Of a stretch of DNA of 64,000 bases, positions 8,049 through 17,723 are shown one piece after another (position 1 is the stretch's first letter; every line of letters begins with the position of its first letter). Origin of the DNA: Candidatus Obscuribacterales bacterium (GTDB taxonomy: Bacteria; Cyanobacteriota; Vampirovibrionia; Obscuribacterales; Obscuribacteraceae); the NCBI GenBank assembly GCA_019752635.1, contig JAIELX010000054.1, positions 147,368-211,367 of the forward strand. The letters are read 5' to 3'. Position numbers and translations under genes: made by a program. The notes beneath the pieces are model-generated. The model was not told the origin of the DNA. It searched no databases and worked only from the letters and a program-made list of their open reading frames with translations.

Positions 8049-9503
8049 TTGGTGCATAATTGGTTTTCAAGTGCGCGGATTACTACTTTGATTTTGTCAG
8101 GCACCGAACAGAAAAACGAGCAGGATTCTCCCGCGTTTCTTGATGTGGAAGCGCGCCTCAACCTTGTGGTTGGTACCGAGGCTTCAACCCCGGCCGCTGA
8201 GTCGGCATCGGAATCGACGGCGGAAGAAATCCGTGAATCCGGCGACAACTCTGTTGCACCTGAGCTTACTTCCGACCCGGGTAGCAGGACGTTTCGTCCA
8301 CATCTGATCGTAGTTTTTCTGCTATTTTCGTTGATTGTTTCCGCTCTCATGCAGTCCGGGGACTGGGAGCACTACAAATACATGCCTGATAAGGCAATTG
8401 CGGACGTGTGGCAGGCGGATGACTTCGGATCGCAGGAGCATAGGCAGCGAACCTTGCGCGCTTTGTCCCTGGCGGCCAGGCGTGGGTCTTGCAGGGCTTG
8501 GACTGGAATCGGGTACCTTTACGCGACAGGTCTGCCTCAAGATCTGCCTCGGTCCAAACAAGCATACGAAAGAGCGATTCGGGCCGGAGATCCAGTGGCG
8601 ATGCATAACCTTGCTCTAGATTATGAAACGGGGGTTTATGGACCGGTCTGTGGCATTGGTTCGTCGCGCGAGTCTGCGCCCTATTTTGAGAAGGCGCTCA
8701 AGTTGTACGAGCGCGCTGCTAAAGAAAAGAATCATCCGCCCTCCATGCTGGCTTTGAGTTACTTTTACAGACGCGATGTACCGGGCGTGCCGGCGGACAA
8801 GAAGAAGGCATTCTATTGGGCAAAGCGTTCGGCCGAGAGTGGTTACGTAAATGCTTATCCCGTGTTGGCGTCGTATTACGAATCCGGCATCGGGGTTGAG
8901 AAGGACGTGAAGAAAGCCGTCCGCTGGTTGGAACGAGCCTCCGAAACGGGGACCGACCAATCAACGGTTCATCTGGGCACGATCTATTTTTACGGTTACA
9001 ACGTCCCTGTCGACTACCGGAAAGCATTTGACTATTTCAGTTTATCTTCCGACCCGGCGTCAAGAAATTTCTTGGGACGGATGTACGAAAACGGCTTGGG
9101 TGCGGCAAAAAATAATGCGCGGGCAAGGGAAATGTACGAGAGCGCAGTGGCGAATGGTAGTGCTGAAGGACATCTGAGGTTGGGACTCTTGAATCTCAAG
9201 GAAGGCAAGGGAACCAGGGGCGCCTTGAACGATGAAATGGTCGTGGGATTTGTTTCGCTGAAAGAAGAGGCGGAGTCCACAGGAGAAGGTTGGACGTGTT
9301 ATCTGTTGGCACATTGCTACGAGCATGGATACGGTGTCGAGAAGAACATGGCGGAAGCGGTACGCTGGTATCAGAAAGGTGCACTCAAAAATCAACTTGA
9401 AGCAATTGTGGAGTTGAAGAAATTAGGCAAGCCGGTGCCTGAATCTGAAAGCGTTACCGGCGGTAGATTTGAAACAACGGGCTACCTGATGCCGTTTGAG
9501 TAG
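8049..9503 (+). CDS. Membrane-anchored Sel1-like repeat protein
   Basis: A 484-residue protein: an acidic, Ser/Ala/Glu-rich N-terminal region (about 1-80), one membrane helix (84-101) and then a long series of Sel1-like repeats (about 150-465) recognised by recurrent AxxxYExGxGVxKDxxKAxxWxxxA patterns, for example YYESGIGVEKDVKKAVRWLERA and CYEHGYGVEKNMAEAVRWYQKGA. Sel1 repeats are solenoids for protein-protein contacts, often in signalling or envelope assembly. The TTG at 8049 is the upstream start; a GTG is the very next codon. The ribosome binding site is weak, so the true start may lie some codons downstream. Stops two bases from the convergent neighbour. Confidence 0.85.
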   Translation: MVHNWFSSARITTLILSGTEQKNEQDSPAFLDVEARLNLVVGTEASTPAAESASESTAEEIRESGDNSVAPELTSDPGSRTFRPHLIVVFLLFSLIVSALMQSGDWEHYKYMPDKAIADVWQADDFGSQEHRQRTLRALSLAARRGSCRAWTGIGYLYATGLPQDLPRSKQAYERAIRAGDPVAMHNLALDYETGVYGPVCGIGSSRESAPYFEKALKLYERAAKEKNHPPSMLALSYFYRRDVPGVPADKKKAFYWAKRSAESGYVNAYPVLASYYESGIGVEKDVKKAVRWLERASETGTDQSTVHLGTIYFYGYNVPVDYRKAFDYFSLSSDPASRNFLGRMYENGLGAAKNNARAREMYESAVANGSAEGHLRLGLLNLKEGKGTRGALNDEMVVGFVSLKEEAESTGEGWTCYLLAHCYEHGYGVEKNMAEAVRWYQKGALKNQLEAIVELKKLGKPVPESESVTGGRFETTGYLMPFE

Positions 9504-9505
9504 CC

Positions 9506-10354
9506 TCAGGCTCCGTCTGGCGACATACCCTGCTTCGGTACTTGATTAGCTTCCGTCTTCAGTTCTATTCCGGCGCGAAAGAGCGCGCGATAAGCGAAGT
9601 ACAAGTAGCCGAAATAAATTGCGACTACCATTACGTCGATAAGCAACGGAAAATCGATTCCGAACAATCCAGTGATCGAACGTATTACAAGTGAGGGTGT
9701 CAGCGCCAGCGCGGCTGCTCGCATCACCGGTCTGAATACCGGCTTTGCTCCACCCGACTTGCGGATGAAGTACGCGATTGCGGCCCATAACAATGCCTGA
9801 ATCAAACTTGTTGTGAAGAGAAAAATGAAATTCGCACAAAAGAGGCCGATCGAAAGCGCAAGGCACACGTTGCCAATGAGCTTTGCGATCTCGGTGGGGT
9901 TGACGTCCAGGTCTGCGTCACCAAATATATTGCGCAACGGCAACGTTATCGCTGGAACGCATGAACTCTCCTTTTCATTGAAGTAAAGTTGAATTTTTTG
10001 ATTCCGCACCACAAGCGGTGCCCCTTTGTTGAGCCAATTGGGATCGTCGGCCGTGGTATCAATAATGAGCAATGGTCTTTTCGTGTCTTGCGACCCGATA
10101 ATCAGAGGATTCTCGCTCTTCAGCAGCAGCCGACCCTTCTTTAGTTTCAGCCCCGGTACGGTATGGGCTACATTCTGTGTCTGCTGGGCGATTTCGGAAA
10201 ATAAAAACTGGTACTTGATGTGGCAGCACACGGCGCATAGAAGGCACAGGATGGCCAGATACCATGCGGCAACGCCGCGCCATCTCTTCGCAGCCGTGGT
10301 GTAGGCGTTGAATAAATAGAAAGACCCGATGAATGTCTCAAAGTTTTTGAGCAT
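9506..10354 (-). CDS. DUF1189-family membrane protein
   Basis: A 282-residue protein matching the DUF1189 pattern: a short cytoplasmic start (FETFIGSFYLFNAY), a first membrane helix at about 28-48, an extracytoplasmic domain of roughly 100 residues with PGLKLKKGRL and later DTT segments, and a cluster of three or four C-terminal helices (about 160-265). Members are unassigned membrane proteins found in many bacteria; some have been thought to sense or hold envelope components, but no activity is established. The gene is convergent with the Sel1 protein gene and divergent from the caspase-like gene. Confidence 0.75.
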   Translation of the reverse strand: MLKNFETFIGSFYLFNAYTTAAKRWRGVAAWYLAILCLLCAVCCHIKYQFLFSEIAQQTQNVAHTVPGLKLKKGRLLLKSENPLIIGSQDTKRPLLIIDTTADDPNWLNKGAPLVVRNQKIQLYFNEKESSCVPAITLPLRNIFGDADLDVNPTEIAKLIGNVCLALSIGLFCANFIFLFTTSLIQALLWAAIAYFIRKSGGAKPVFRPVMRAAALALTPSLVIRSITGLFGIDFPLLIDVMVVAIYFGYLYFAYRALFRAGIELKTEANQVPKQGMSPDGA

Positions 10355-10540
10355 CGAGAAGCGGTTCCCTTACCTTTTAATCAATACAGCCAGTGTAAGT
10401 TCTTATTGTCAAGGGCGCATCCTTCTTAACCCAAATTTCAGCTCCATAAGGCTTGCCTCGAACCGCTCGATGTAGACAGCCCGCTGATGGGGGTTCGGCT
10501 CCGCAGGTGCTAAAATCATGCTTTTCGCTCGGAGTTTCCC

Positions 10541-12991
10541 TTGAAGCAAGAACTTTCCCGTGTGGCCGCGATAGCCATCTCAGCCTTGGCGCTTTCTTTC
10601 GGCGCTGAGACTTTTGCCTCTGATGCATTGTGGACCACTTACATGGAAGCGGGCCAGAAGTTGTACAGGGAGAACAAGTTTGCCGCTGCGGAGAAGCAGT
10701 TGGACATGGCGCTGGAGAACATCGGTTCTGTTCCTCCCGATTCTTTCGGACTTGCTCAGCTCTACGATATTGCCGGTCAGGCTTATTGCAAAACCGGCAA
10801 GATGTCCAAGTCTGAAGAAGTGCTTAAGAAGGCTCTGGCGATTAGAGAAAGAAACCCCGGGAAAGATGACCTTAAGCTCTTCGCTACTTTGATGTTCCTG
10901 GGGACGGTTTATAGAAATCAAAACAAATTCGTCGATTCCGAGAAGCTCTACAAACGCGGGCTGGACATGTTTGGAGGCAAGGGACCGATCAAAACACTCT
11001 GCCGATGTATGAACCTCACTGCTCTCGGCTCGCTTTATCTGGAAATGGATCGTCCGGCGGAAGCCGAGACACTCTTGCGAAAAGCCATTGAACTACGCGA
11101 CAAAAGTATGCTCAAGAACAGCTTTTCCCCAAACGTAATTCACGACACTCTCGGCCGCTCTTTGACTGCCCAGGGTCGCACCGAAGAAGCGATCAAGTCT
11201 CACGAGCTTGCAATTAAACTGGCGACTGATGCAAAGGATGTCACCGGAAAATCCACCGCTCAGGCGAATATGGCGGTGGCATACTCTAGTCGGGGGCAGT
11301 ACGACAAGGCTCACGAACTCTTGCTGGAAGCGCTCAAAGTAATTGAAGCGACCAATGGGGTCGATAGTGTGGACGCAGGCACAATCTATTCGATGCTTGC
11401 CACTAACGCGGTTAATCGAGATCAGTACTCTGAGGCTGAAGATTTGCTGAAGGGAGCGCTCACACTTCACGAAAAGCACCTTGGTGCCAATCATTCAAGT
11501 GTCGGAAATGATCTGATCAAGGTGGTCGATGTTTACAAGAATCAGGGTAAGTACGATGAAGCTGAGAAAGCGGCATTGCGAGCGCTAAAAATTCAAAGCG
11601 CAGCTATCGGACCATCTTCGTATTCTACGGCTACCGCGATGACTACTTTGGCAGGTGTCTATAAGGATCAGCAAAAATTCGATAAAGCGGTTCCGCTTTT
11701 GAAAGCCGCGATCGAGATTTACGGGCAGTCTCTGGGCTCCGATAACAGTTCGGCAATACTGCCGATGTGCTCTTTGGGTGAGATCTATCTTGCTCAAGGG
11801 CAAAGCGCCGATGCGCGTGAGCTAGTCCGGCGGGCCGCGGACATTCTTGCAAACAACAAGGAGTCGGCCCCTCAGACCGCTGCGATGGTGTACACGGAAT
11901 TGGCGGCGTTGGAGCGGCAAGAAAAGAAACTCCCCGAGGCGGAAGAACATCTGCGCAAGGCACTTGCGGCGCGTCAGTCGATCTTCGGCACTAACAGCGT
12001 TCGCTTGTTGGGCGACCTTCGCCTGCTGACAAAAGTGTTGAAGGAACAAGAGAAAACTGCGGAATTGGCTGAGGTCAACTCGCGAATTGCCACCATTGAA
12101 GCTGCGCATCCCGAAGTTGCAACCAACCCTGTGGCTGTGCCGCAATCCGCCTCCAGGCTGGACGTTGCTGCTTCACCGAGCGGACCTGTCGAGGTAGGGG
12201 ATAAATGGGCCCTGGTAGTCGGTGTCAGCAACTTTGCCGATTCCGACTTGAATTTGAAATACGCTGCAAAAGATGCAATTGACTTTGGTAACTTTTTGCA
12301 GTCTGGTGCCAAGTTCGCTCCGGATCACGTGAAAGTGATCACGGATAAGGATGCCACCAGAGATAATATCATTAAGCAGCTGGGCGGTGGCTGGCTTGGA
12401 AGACTGGCCCGACCGAATGATCTGGTTGTTGTCTACGTGTCCAGCCACGGAAGCGTTTCTCGTGATGAAGCAGGCGGCGTGAATTTTCTGGTTGCCCATG
12501 ATACACAAGCCAACGCGTTGCTGAGTACCGGAATTCCAATGCAATGGCTTTCGCAGATAATCAAGGAGCAGGTTCATAGTGATCGCGTTGTAGTCATTCT
12601 TGATGTGTGCCATAGCGGAGCCGTGTCCGGCGGCCAAAAGGGGCTCGCTAGAGAAGCGACTAAGTTTGACCCCGCGAAGCTGGAGGTAGGCGCCGGGCAG
12701 GCTATTATCTGCTCAAGCGCACCGGAGCAGGTATCCTGGGAATCCAAGAATTACGCCAATAGCGTTTTTACCAGGAAACTGATCGAGGCTCTGCAACAAG
12801 AGAAGTCGTCTGTCGACTTGAACAAGGCGTATGCCTATCTCAAAGAACAAGTCGAGTCGGAAGTCCTTCGAGACCGGGGACAAATGCAGACGCCGCTGCT
12901 GTTCAGTAAAGCGTGGCGAGGCGCGCCTCCGATACTGTCGGTAGTACCGACAACACCAAGACCGGCATCATTGCAATCAAAGTCGAAATAG
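10541..12991 (+). CDS. Exported TPR protein with C-terminal caspase-like protease domain
   Basis: An 816-residue protein with a signal peptide (1-27, KQELSR then a hydrophobic stretch ending TFA-S), about ten tetratricopeptide repeats (30-510, of the longer kinesin-light-chain-like type with LxLxExxLG/GPxHxxxA features), a linker, and a peptidase C14 (caspase/metacaspase) domain from about 553 to 790. The domain begins KWALVVGVSNF, and the catalytic pair is intact: H636 in VYVSSHGS and C690 in ILDVCHSGA. Caspase-like proteases cut after basic or acidic residues; TPR fusions suggest recruitment to partner proteins. Export makes this unusual compared with cytoplasmic orthocaspases. The TTG start at 10541 has CGGAG ahead of it. 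Function is inferred from domains. Confidence 0.92.
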   Translation: MKQELSRVAAIAISALALSFGAETFASDALWTTYMEAGQKLYRENKFAAAEKQLDMALENIGSVPPDSFGLAQLYDIAGQAYCKTGKMSKSEEVLKKALAIRERNPGKDDLKLFATLMFLGTVYRNQNKFVDSEKLYKRGLDMFGGKGPIKTLCRCMNLTALGSLYLEMDRPAEAETLLRKAIELRDKSMLKNSFSPNVIHDTLGRSLTAQGRTEEAIKSHELAIKLATDAKDVTGKSTAQANMAVAYSSRGQYDKAHELLLEALKVIEATNGVDSVDAGTIYSMLATNAVNRDQYSEAEDLLKGALTLHEKHLGANHSSVGNDLIKVVDVYKNQGKYDEAEKAALRALKIQSAAIGPSSYSTATAMTTLAGVYKDQQKFDKAVPLLKAAIEIYGQSLGSDNSSAILPMCSLGEIYLAQGQSADARELVRRAADILANNKESAPQTAAMVYTELAALERQEKKLPEAEEHLRKALAARQSIFGTNSVRLLGDLRLLTKVLKEQEKTAELAEVNSRIATIEAAHPEVATNPVAVPQSASRLDVAASPSGPVEVGDKWALVVGVSNFADSDLNLKYAAKDAIDFGNFLQSGAKFAPDHVKVITDKDATRDNIIKQLGGGWLGRLARPNDLVVVYVSSHGSVSRDEAGGVNFLVAHDTQANALLSTGIPMQWLSQIIKEQVHSDRVVVILDVCHSGAVSGGQKGLAREATKFDPAKLEVGAGQAIICSSAPEQVSWESKNYANSVFTRKLIEALQQEKSSVDLNKAYAYLKEQVESEVLRDRGQMQTPLLFSKAWRGAPPILSVVPTTPRPASLQSKSK

Positions 12992-13009
12992 GAACAGATA
13001 GGCTATTGA

Positions 13010-13279
13010 TCAGGAGCCGATTGGTTCTTCATCTTCCTCATCGTCATACTCCGAATCGTTACGCTCATACATTATTCGGTCTTGTTCCACTCGCACCACG
13101 GCTAACTCGTGATTTTTCAACAGCGATTCAAGAGCGCTGAAATACACGTCTTCTTTGTAATTGTTGCCTTTAGCAACGATGTAGCTGTTTTCGCCTGCGG
13201 CAATGCGCTCGAGGTTGCCTGCTTCCGCGGCTGACAGCAATATTTCCTTTGCATCCTGTATGTTTTCAGACGCCCACAT
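13010..13279 (-). CDS. Small acidic hypothetical protein
   Basis: An 89-residue protein with a strong GGAGCGGAGAT ribosome binding site before its ATG. The start is helical (ASENIQDAKEILLSAAEAGN), the middle alternates strands and helices, and the C-terminus is highly acidic (NDSEYDDEEDEEPIGS). No family recognised. It ends 18 bases from the convergent caspase-like gene. Ribosome binding site and composition make it a likely real gene. Confidence 0.65.
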   Translation of the reverse strand: MWASENIQDAKEILLSAAEAGNLERIAAGENSYIVAKGNNYKEDVYFSALESLLKNHELAVVRVEQDRIMYERNDSEYDDEEDEEPIGS

Positions 13280-13454
13280 ATGTTATCTCCGCTCCAATGA
13301 CTGACAACGAGGGACTGCTCCCGAAAGGGTAGACGACCTCATCCGATAATGGTTGCCACGCCGGGTTGAATTCGCCCAAGCGCAGCTCGAGCGAGCGTTC
13401 CGCAAACTTCGCGCGCAGGGCAGGAGGCATGCCGAGGAGCCGAGCGTCTACAAA

Positions 13455-14585
13455 CTAGTTGCCTTTAATCAGGGTTAGCAGCAGGCGCACAATAGACGCT
13501 ATCACAAGTATTGCAATCAATGTGGTCTGGTTCTTGAGCGTCCAGGCTATGAACGGGTGCGCATTCTTTGGCTGAACTGGCGCCGGTGCCAGCTGCGACC
13601 GCTCTGTCCGTTTCCACCCGAGCGGGTCCGGTGCAAAAATAGAGCTGATCGTCGCCTGTTCCGTTGCGGCGTCTGAACTTCCGGCTTGCTTTACCACGTC
13701 TTTCTTCTTATCGGTTAGATAGTGGAAGCGGATCTTTTGATAGCAATCGAGCAAAAATTCCCAAAATGCGTTCAGAATGCTGCACACGAGAAGAAACAGA
13801 ATCGGACCGTACAACCAGAGGTTGGCGGCTTGAGTTGAAATGTGCGGGGAGAAGAGAATCCAGAGACCGTAGTACGGCACGCATATCCAGGGTTTGAACA
13901 TGTAGCGGAAGCAGCGGAAAAACCACTTACTTTGGAACTGTGCTTCTTTCATGCCGCGCACGAAGGACTTGTCTTCCGGATTGAGCCGAAGGGCTTCGCC
14001 AAAATGTTCTTCCGCCGCCGCCGCGTCGGTGCGAATGGCAGTCCAACCTGCTTCTGCATACAATCGTGCATCTTCCGGGTGGAGTGCCAGCGCCTTCTTA
14101 ACTATCTCGTCCGCATCTTCTAATCGGCCGAGCTGTCTTAGTCCGTATGCCGTCAATCTCAAGCAGCTGGCGTGGGAAGGGTCCGTCGCCAAGCCTTGTT
14201 CCAGAAGTGCCAAACCTCGCTCCCAGTTCATCCGGGCGAACTGCAGGTTCGCAAAAACCATCAAAAAATCTGGATTCTCCGGTTCGATTGCCAGTGCTTC
14301 CTGAATCGCTGATTCTGCTTCTTTGAACTTTTTGACGCTGGTGTAGCAGAGCGCAAGAACATAATGCGCATGAGTCCAGACCGGATCCGACTCAATCGAC
14401 AATTTGCTCTGCTCGATGGCGCGATTGACTTCGCCCATATTAAAGTTGCAAGCAGCCAACAAGCTTAAAGCCCTGGCATCATTGGGGCTTTCGGAGAGGG
14501 CGCGTGTTAACTCACGGCAGGCCACATCCCAGCGACGAAGTTCGATCGCTGCCAGTGCCCTTTGGTAGAACTGTGCCTTATCCAC
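13455..14585 (-). CDS. TPR protein with C-terminal membrane segments
   Basis: A 376-residue protein. Residues 1-215 are six tetratricopeptide repeats of the classic 34-residue type (for example AESAIQEALAIEPENPDFL and ADEIVKKALALHPEDARLY). These are followed by a hydrophobic region with two or three helices at about 230-280, a basic, polar stretch, and a final helix at about 352-372 before a short LIKGN tail. The TPR half should be cytoplasmic scaffolding on the inner membrane. No enzymatic motif is seen. A short hairpin lies just upstream of the start. Confidence 0.85.
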   Translation of the reverse strand: MDKAQFYQRALAAIELRRWDVACRELTRALSESPNDARALSLLAACNFNMGEVNRAIEQSKLSIESDPVWTHAHYVLALCYTSVKKFKEAESAIQEALAIEPENPDFLMVFANLQFARMNWERGLALLEQGLATDPSHASCLRLTAYGLRQLGRLEDADEIVKKALALHPEDARLYAEAGWTAIRTDAAAAEEHFGEALRLNPEDKSFVRGMKEAQFQSKWFFRCFRYMFKPWICVPYYGLWILFSPHISTQAANLWLYGPILFLLVCSILNAFWEFLLDCYQKIRFHYLTDKKKDVVKQAGSSDAATEQATISSIFAPDPLGWKRTERSQLAPAPVQPKNAHPFIAWTLKNQTTLIAILVIASIVRLLLTLIKGN

Positions 14586-14612
14586 TGAGGGTTCCTGGAC
14601 GACTACACTTAA

Positions 14613-14636
14613 TAATACCCGCTTGGCGGGATATTA
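14613..14636. other. Short hairpin upstream of the TPR gene
   Basis: TAATACCCGC (14613-14622) pairs with GCGGG-A-TATTA (14626-14636) with one bulged base and a three-base loop. On the minus strand it sits 28-51 bases before the TPR start codon. It lacks a T-tract, so leader structure is as likely as termination. Confidence 0.35.
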
Positions 14637-14819
14637 GCGCATCCCGGGGCACAGAGGAAGAGATAGTGCCGGCTGAGGACCAGGTCGAACCAATGGTCAA
14701 TGTGTTTGCGCCAGGGGCATCGCGATGGAGTACATGACGGGGGTGTCCCGGAGCGATCTGGCTGACAAACGCGGGCAACAAAATAGGCACAAGGCTGTGG
14801 GGACGCTTTCGTCGATCGC

Positions 14820-16046
14820 TCACCTGGCAGGATTTATTTCGATGACACGGACTTCTCTCTCTCCGCTTAGAAGAGATGGTCTACCTTCCAGGATCAAAGT
14901 GACATCGCTGTTCTCCTTCCCATATTGATTTGCGAATGATTTCGCTATAGATCTGTAGACACGCTCTGCAGGGTAAGGCGGTACGTTCAGCGTCTTTTCG
15001 CACCATGGTTCGAAATGCAAAAGATTCTCTCCTTTCTCATTCTTATTCACCAAACTGTTCGTCCGGGGCGGAAGGCGTAAGAGTGCAGCCTCAGAAAGTT
15101 TCAACTGCGCCGCCTGGTGGTCGCCACTGTATAAATGGAATGAGGGATAGAAATCCCACAGATCCACAAAGCTCAGCGCTGGCGCCACGCCGCAGAGCAG
15201 GACAATCGACCGGTGAAAAAACTTCTTTGGTTTGGCAATGTCCGTTGCGGATATCTGCGGTGTCCGGCGAAACAAAAGTATGGCTATCAATATCATTGCA
15301 ATGTTCCAGGGCCAGATCACAGTGTTCCATCCGTAGGAAAGCGGACCGAGTCTCAGAAGGATTCCGCAATGCAATAGAATGCACAACCAGAGCGCTGCAT
15401 TTCTGGTGCGAGGGAAAAGCAGACCTAATCCGATCAACATTTCGGCGACTGCCGAGATTATGGCAAGGCTTTCCACTGCGCCGACTCCCAGAAGAGTCTT
15501 TATCTTGTTCCCCGCCAACCACGGGAAGACCATGTGCGCGTATGTCCAATTGATTTTGAACAGACCGCTCCAAAAATAGATAGCAACAAACATGAATCGG
15601 TAGGCATTCAAAATGTTGACCGGTCCTCCCCCTAGTTTTAGCGGCAAGGCCTGCGCGGAAAGGAGCAAGAGATACTGATAGAGCCAGGGCTGAAATCTAG
15701 TCTGGTCTGTCAGGCAAAGGATGATTATCAGCACAACCGCCGCTATTGTCATTCTTACTTTGAACCAGCTACCGAGCAGCGCACCGAGCAGCAGAAACGA
15801 GAGTATGGTCTCTAATTGCGGACCGGGGGTGATCATGCTGAAGAGCGGGGCTGCGGGATAGGTTCGTTCGGAAGCGAACCATAGTGGCCTCGACATACTA
15901 CAACCGAGTATCCCTGCCGCTACTGTAATTTTTCTGATGTGTTCGAGCTCTCCTTCACCGAAGGCGCGGCGAATGAGAAAGGCCTTTTGGTTGCCGGGAG
16001 AAGTGGTCATTGAGTAGTAAAGATAAACTCGAAGTTGCTCATCCAT
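14820..16046 (-). CDS. Polytopic membrane protein, DoxX/HTTM-like, unassigned
   Basis: A 408-residue protein with about eight membrane helices in residues 40-290 and a soluble C-terminal domain (about 300-408). The layout with a YxxxFxxxFWSGLFKINW segment and an AEMLIGLGLLFPRTR segment resembles DoxX-like and HTTM (vitamin-K-dependent carboxylase-like) membrane proteins, which act in redox or quinone-linked reactions, but no decisive catalytic motif is visible. Arrangement on the minus strand, separate from neighbours, gives no pathway clue. Family assignment is tentative. Confidence 0.65.
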   Translation of the reverse strand: MDEQLRVYLYYSMTTSPGNQKAFLIRRAFGEGELEHIRKITVAAGILGCSMSRPLWFASERTYPAAPLFSMITPGPQLETILSFLLLGALLGSWFKVRMTIAAVVLIIILCLTDQTRFQPWLYQYLLLLSAQALPLKLGGGPVNILNAYRFMFVAIYFWSGLFKINWTYAHMVFPWLAGNKIKTLLGVGAVESLAIISAVAEMLIGLGLLFPRTRNAALWLCILLHCGILLRLGPLSYGWNTVIWPWNIAMILIAILLFRRTPQISATDIAKPKKFFHRSIVLLCGVAPALSFVDLWDFYPSFHLYSGDHQAAQLKLSEAALLRLPPRTNSLVNKNEKGENLLHFEPWCEKTLNVPPYPAERVYRSIAKSFANQYGKENSDVTLILEGRPSLLSGEREVRVIEINPAR

Positions 16047-16086
16047 GTGCTAATCTAGACGGTCTTTCGGGGCGAAATCAAGTTCT

Positions 16087-16404
16087 ATGTTTTGTCTGGT
16101 GTATCAGTTTCAAGTGAAACCCGGTATGGAAGCTCAGTTTCGTGCCGGGTGGGTGTCACTAAGTCAAGCGCTTGTTGACGATTTTCATTCACTTGGTGCC
16201 CGGCTCCATGTGACACCTGAAGGAAATTGGATTTCGTATGCGCAATGGCCTGACGTCGAAACGTGGAAGGCCGGCGAGAAGGTGATCTTCGATTTTTTGC
16301 AGCAGAGCCATTGGGACAACTGCCTTCAAGGAGAGGTCAAACTCTTGATGCGCATGACAGTCACTGACGATCTCCTTGTACCGGTTTCCGTACAAGAGCA
16401 ATAA
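16087..16404 (+). CDS. Antibiotic biosynthesis monooxygenase (ABM)-like domain protein
   Basis: A 105-residue protein with the ABM/dimeric alpha-beta barrel pattern: a first strand (CLVYQFQVKPG), the following helix (MEAQFRAGWVSLSQAL), a second strand (ARLHVTPEGNWISYAQW) and a helix with PDVETWKAG. Such small barrels act as monooxygenases, heme-degrading enzymes or stress proteins; the active residues cannot be assigned here. It starts 14 bases before the aminotransferase gene on the same strand, so the two are probably co-transcribed. Confidence 0.7.
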   Translation: MFCLVYQFQVKPGMEAQFRAGWVSLSQALVDDFHSLGARLHVTPEGNWISYAQWPDVETWKAGEKVIFDFLQQSHWDNCLQGEVKLLMRMTVTDDLLVPVSVQEQ

Positions 16405-16418
16405 CCGAGGGCGGACTA

Positions 16419-17702
16419 ATGACTAGCAGCGTTCCTGTTGCCGATCTTTCCAGTGTAATGATTCAGAGAATCCGAAATTCTCGTCAGCAATTTCCGGCAT
16501 TGCTACGACAAGTCAACGGGCGGCCTGCCGTATTTTTCGACGGACCGGGCGGAACGCAAGTAAGTCGTCGCGTTATTGACGCTGTGACCGCGTACTACTC
16601 AAACTCGAATGCCAACGAAGGCGGGCTGTTCGTTACCAGTCAAGAGACGGTCGTTGTGGTTGAGCAGGCTCGCAGTGCGATGGCCGCTCTCTTTAATTGC
16701 GATGCAGACGAGGTTGTATTTGGTGCTAACGCCACTACCATTACTTTTGCTATCAGCCGCGCCATAGGTCGTACGCTTACAGCAGGCGATGAAATTGTGG
16801 TGACCACACTTGATCACGACTGCAACGTTGCTCCATGGAAAGCGCTGGAGGAACTTGGCGTTGTTGTGCAACAGGTTGATGTAAATCCGGAGGACTGCAC
16901 TCTGGACATGATCGATTTTGCCTCTAAGGTGAACGACAAGACAAAGCTAATAGCTGTTGGGTTTGCATCGAACGCTGTGGGCACAATTAACGATGTTGAA
17001 GCCGTAGTGCGGTTGGCCCGAGAAGTCGGAGCGATGGTTTACGTAGATGCTGTTCATTACGCTCCGCATGCGCTGATGGACGTAAAGAAACTGGATTGCG
17101 ACTTTATGGTGTGTTCGCCGTACAAGTTTTTTGCTCCGCATATGGGGGCGCTATATGGCAAGCGTGAACATCTGGAAAGGCTAAAACCGTACAAAGTCAG
17201 ACCTGCCTGCATCAACCCGCCGAACTGCTGGGAAGTGGGCACGCAGAGCTTCGAATCAATTGCGGGAGTGCTCGCCGCCGTTGAGTATCTGGCTGATTTA
17301 TCCGAAGAAACTGAACAGAGTTCGTTGCGCTCGCGACTGGTTAGCGCTATGAGAGGAATTCAGTCTTACGAACAGATACTTACTGAGCGAATGCTCAATG
17401 GGTTAGCGAAAATGCCTGAAGTGACACTTTACGGCATTAAGGACGTTGCACGGGCTTCTTCCCGAACTCCTACCTTTGGCTTGAATGTTACAGGTTTGGC
17501 ACCGGAAACAGTGGCGCGTCACCTGGCGGAGAATTCCATATTTTCATGGAATGGCAACTTCTACGCTCTGTCGTTGATTGAGAAGTTAAACCTGGATTCA
17601 GGCGGCGGAATGTTGCGTCTTGGCTGTGTTCACTACAACACAATCGAAGAAGTAGACCGGGTCCTTGCGGTGCTGGAGGCAAGTTTCTTGATGCGCCCCT
17701 GA
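16419..17702 (+). CDS. Class V aminotransferase, cysteine-desulfurase-like (VC1184 subfamily type)
   Basis: A 427-residue PLP enzyme of fold type I. The likely Schiff-base lysine is K236 in CSPYKFFAPH; the upstream D-A-V-H (YVDAVHYAPH) corresponds to the PLP-pyridine aspartate with the helper histidine, and TTLDHDCN is the segment that stacks on the cofactor. The N-terminal FFDGPGGTQVSRRVIDA matches the cysteine-desulfurase-like subfamily represented by VC1184, distinct from IscS/SufS because the catalytic cysteine loop is not recognisable. The reaction may be desulfuration or another transfer. It follows the ABM-like gene by 14 bases. Confidence 0.88.
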   Translation: MTSSVPVADLSSVMIQRIRNSRQQFPALLRQVNGRPAVFFDGPGGTQVSRRVIDAVTAYYSNSNANEGGLFVTSQETVVVVEQARSAMAALFNCDADEVVFGANATTITFAISRAIGRTLTAGDEIVVTTLDHDCNVAPWKALEELGVVVQQVDVNPEDCTLDMIDFASKVNDKTKLIAVGFASNAVGTINDVEAVVRLAREVGAMVYVDAVHYAPHALMDVKKLDCDFMVCSPYKFFAPHMGALYGKREHLERLKPYKVRPACINPPNCWEVGTQSFESIAGVLAAVEYLADLSEETEQSSLRSRLVSAMRGIQSYEQILTERMLNGLAKMPEVTLYGIKDVARASSRTPTFGLNVTGLAPETVARHLAENSIFSWNGNFYALSLIEKLNLDSGGGMLRLGCVHYNTIEEVDRVLAVLEASFLMRP

Positions 17703-17723
17703 GGCTCAATTCCTCGGACCGGG

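Noticed and set aside
14578..14823. An 81-residue minus-strand ORF in the gap before the TPR gene
   Set aside because: Ser/Arg/Pro-rich composition, overlaps the ends of both neighbours and the hairpin, no ribosome site.
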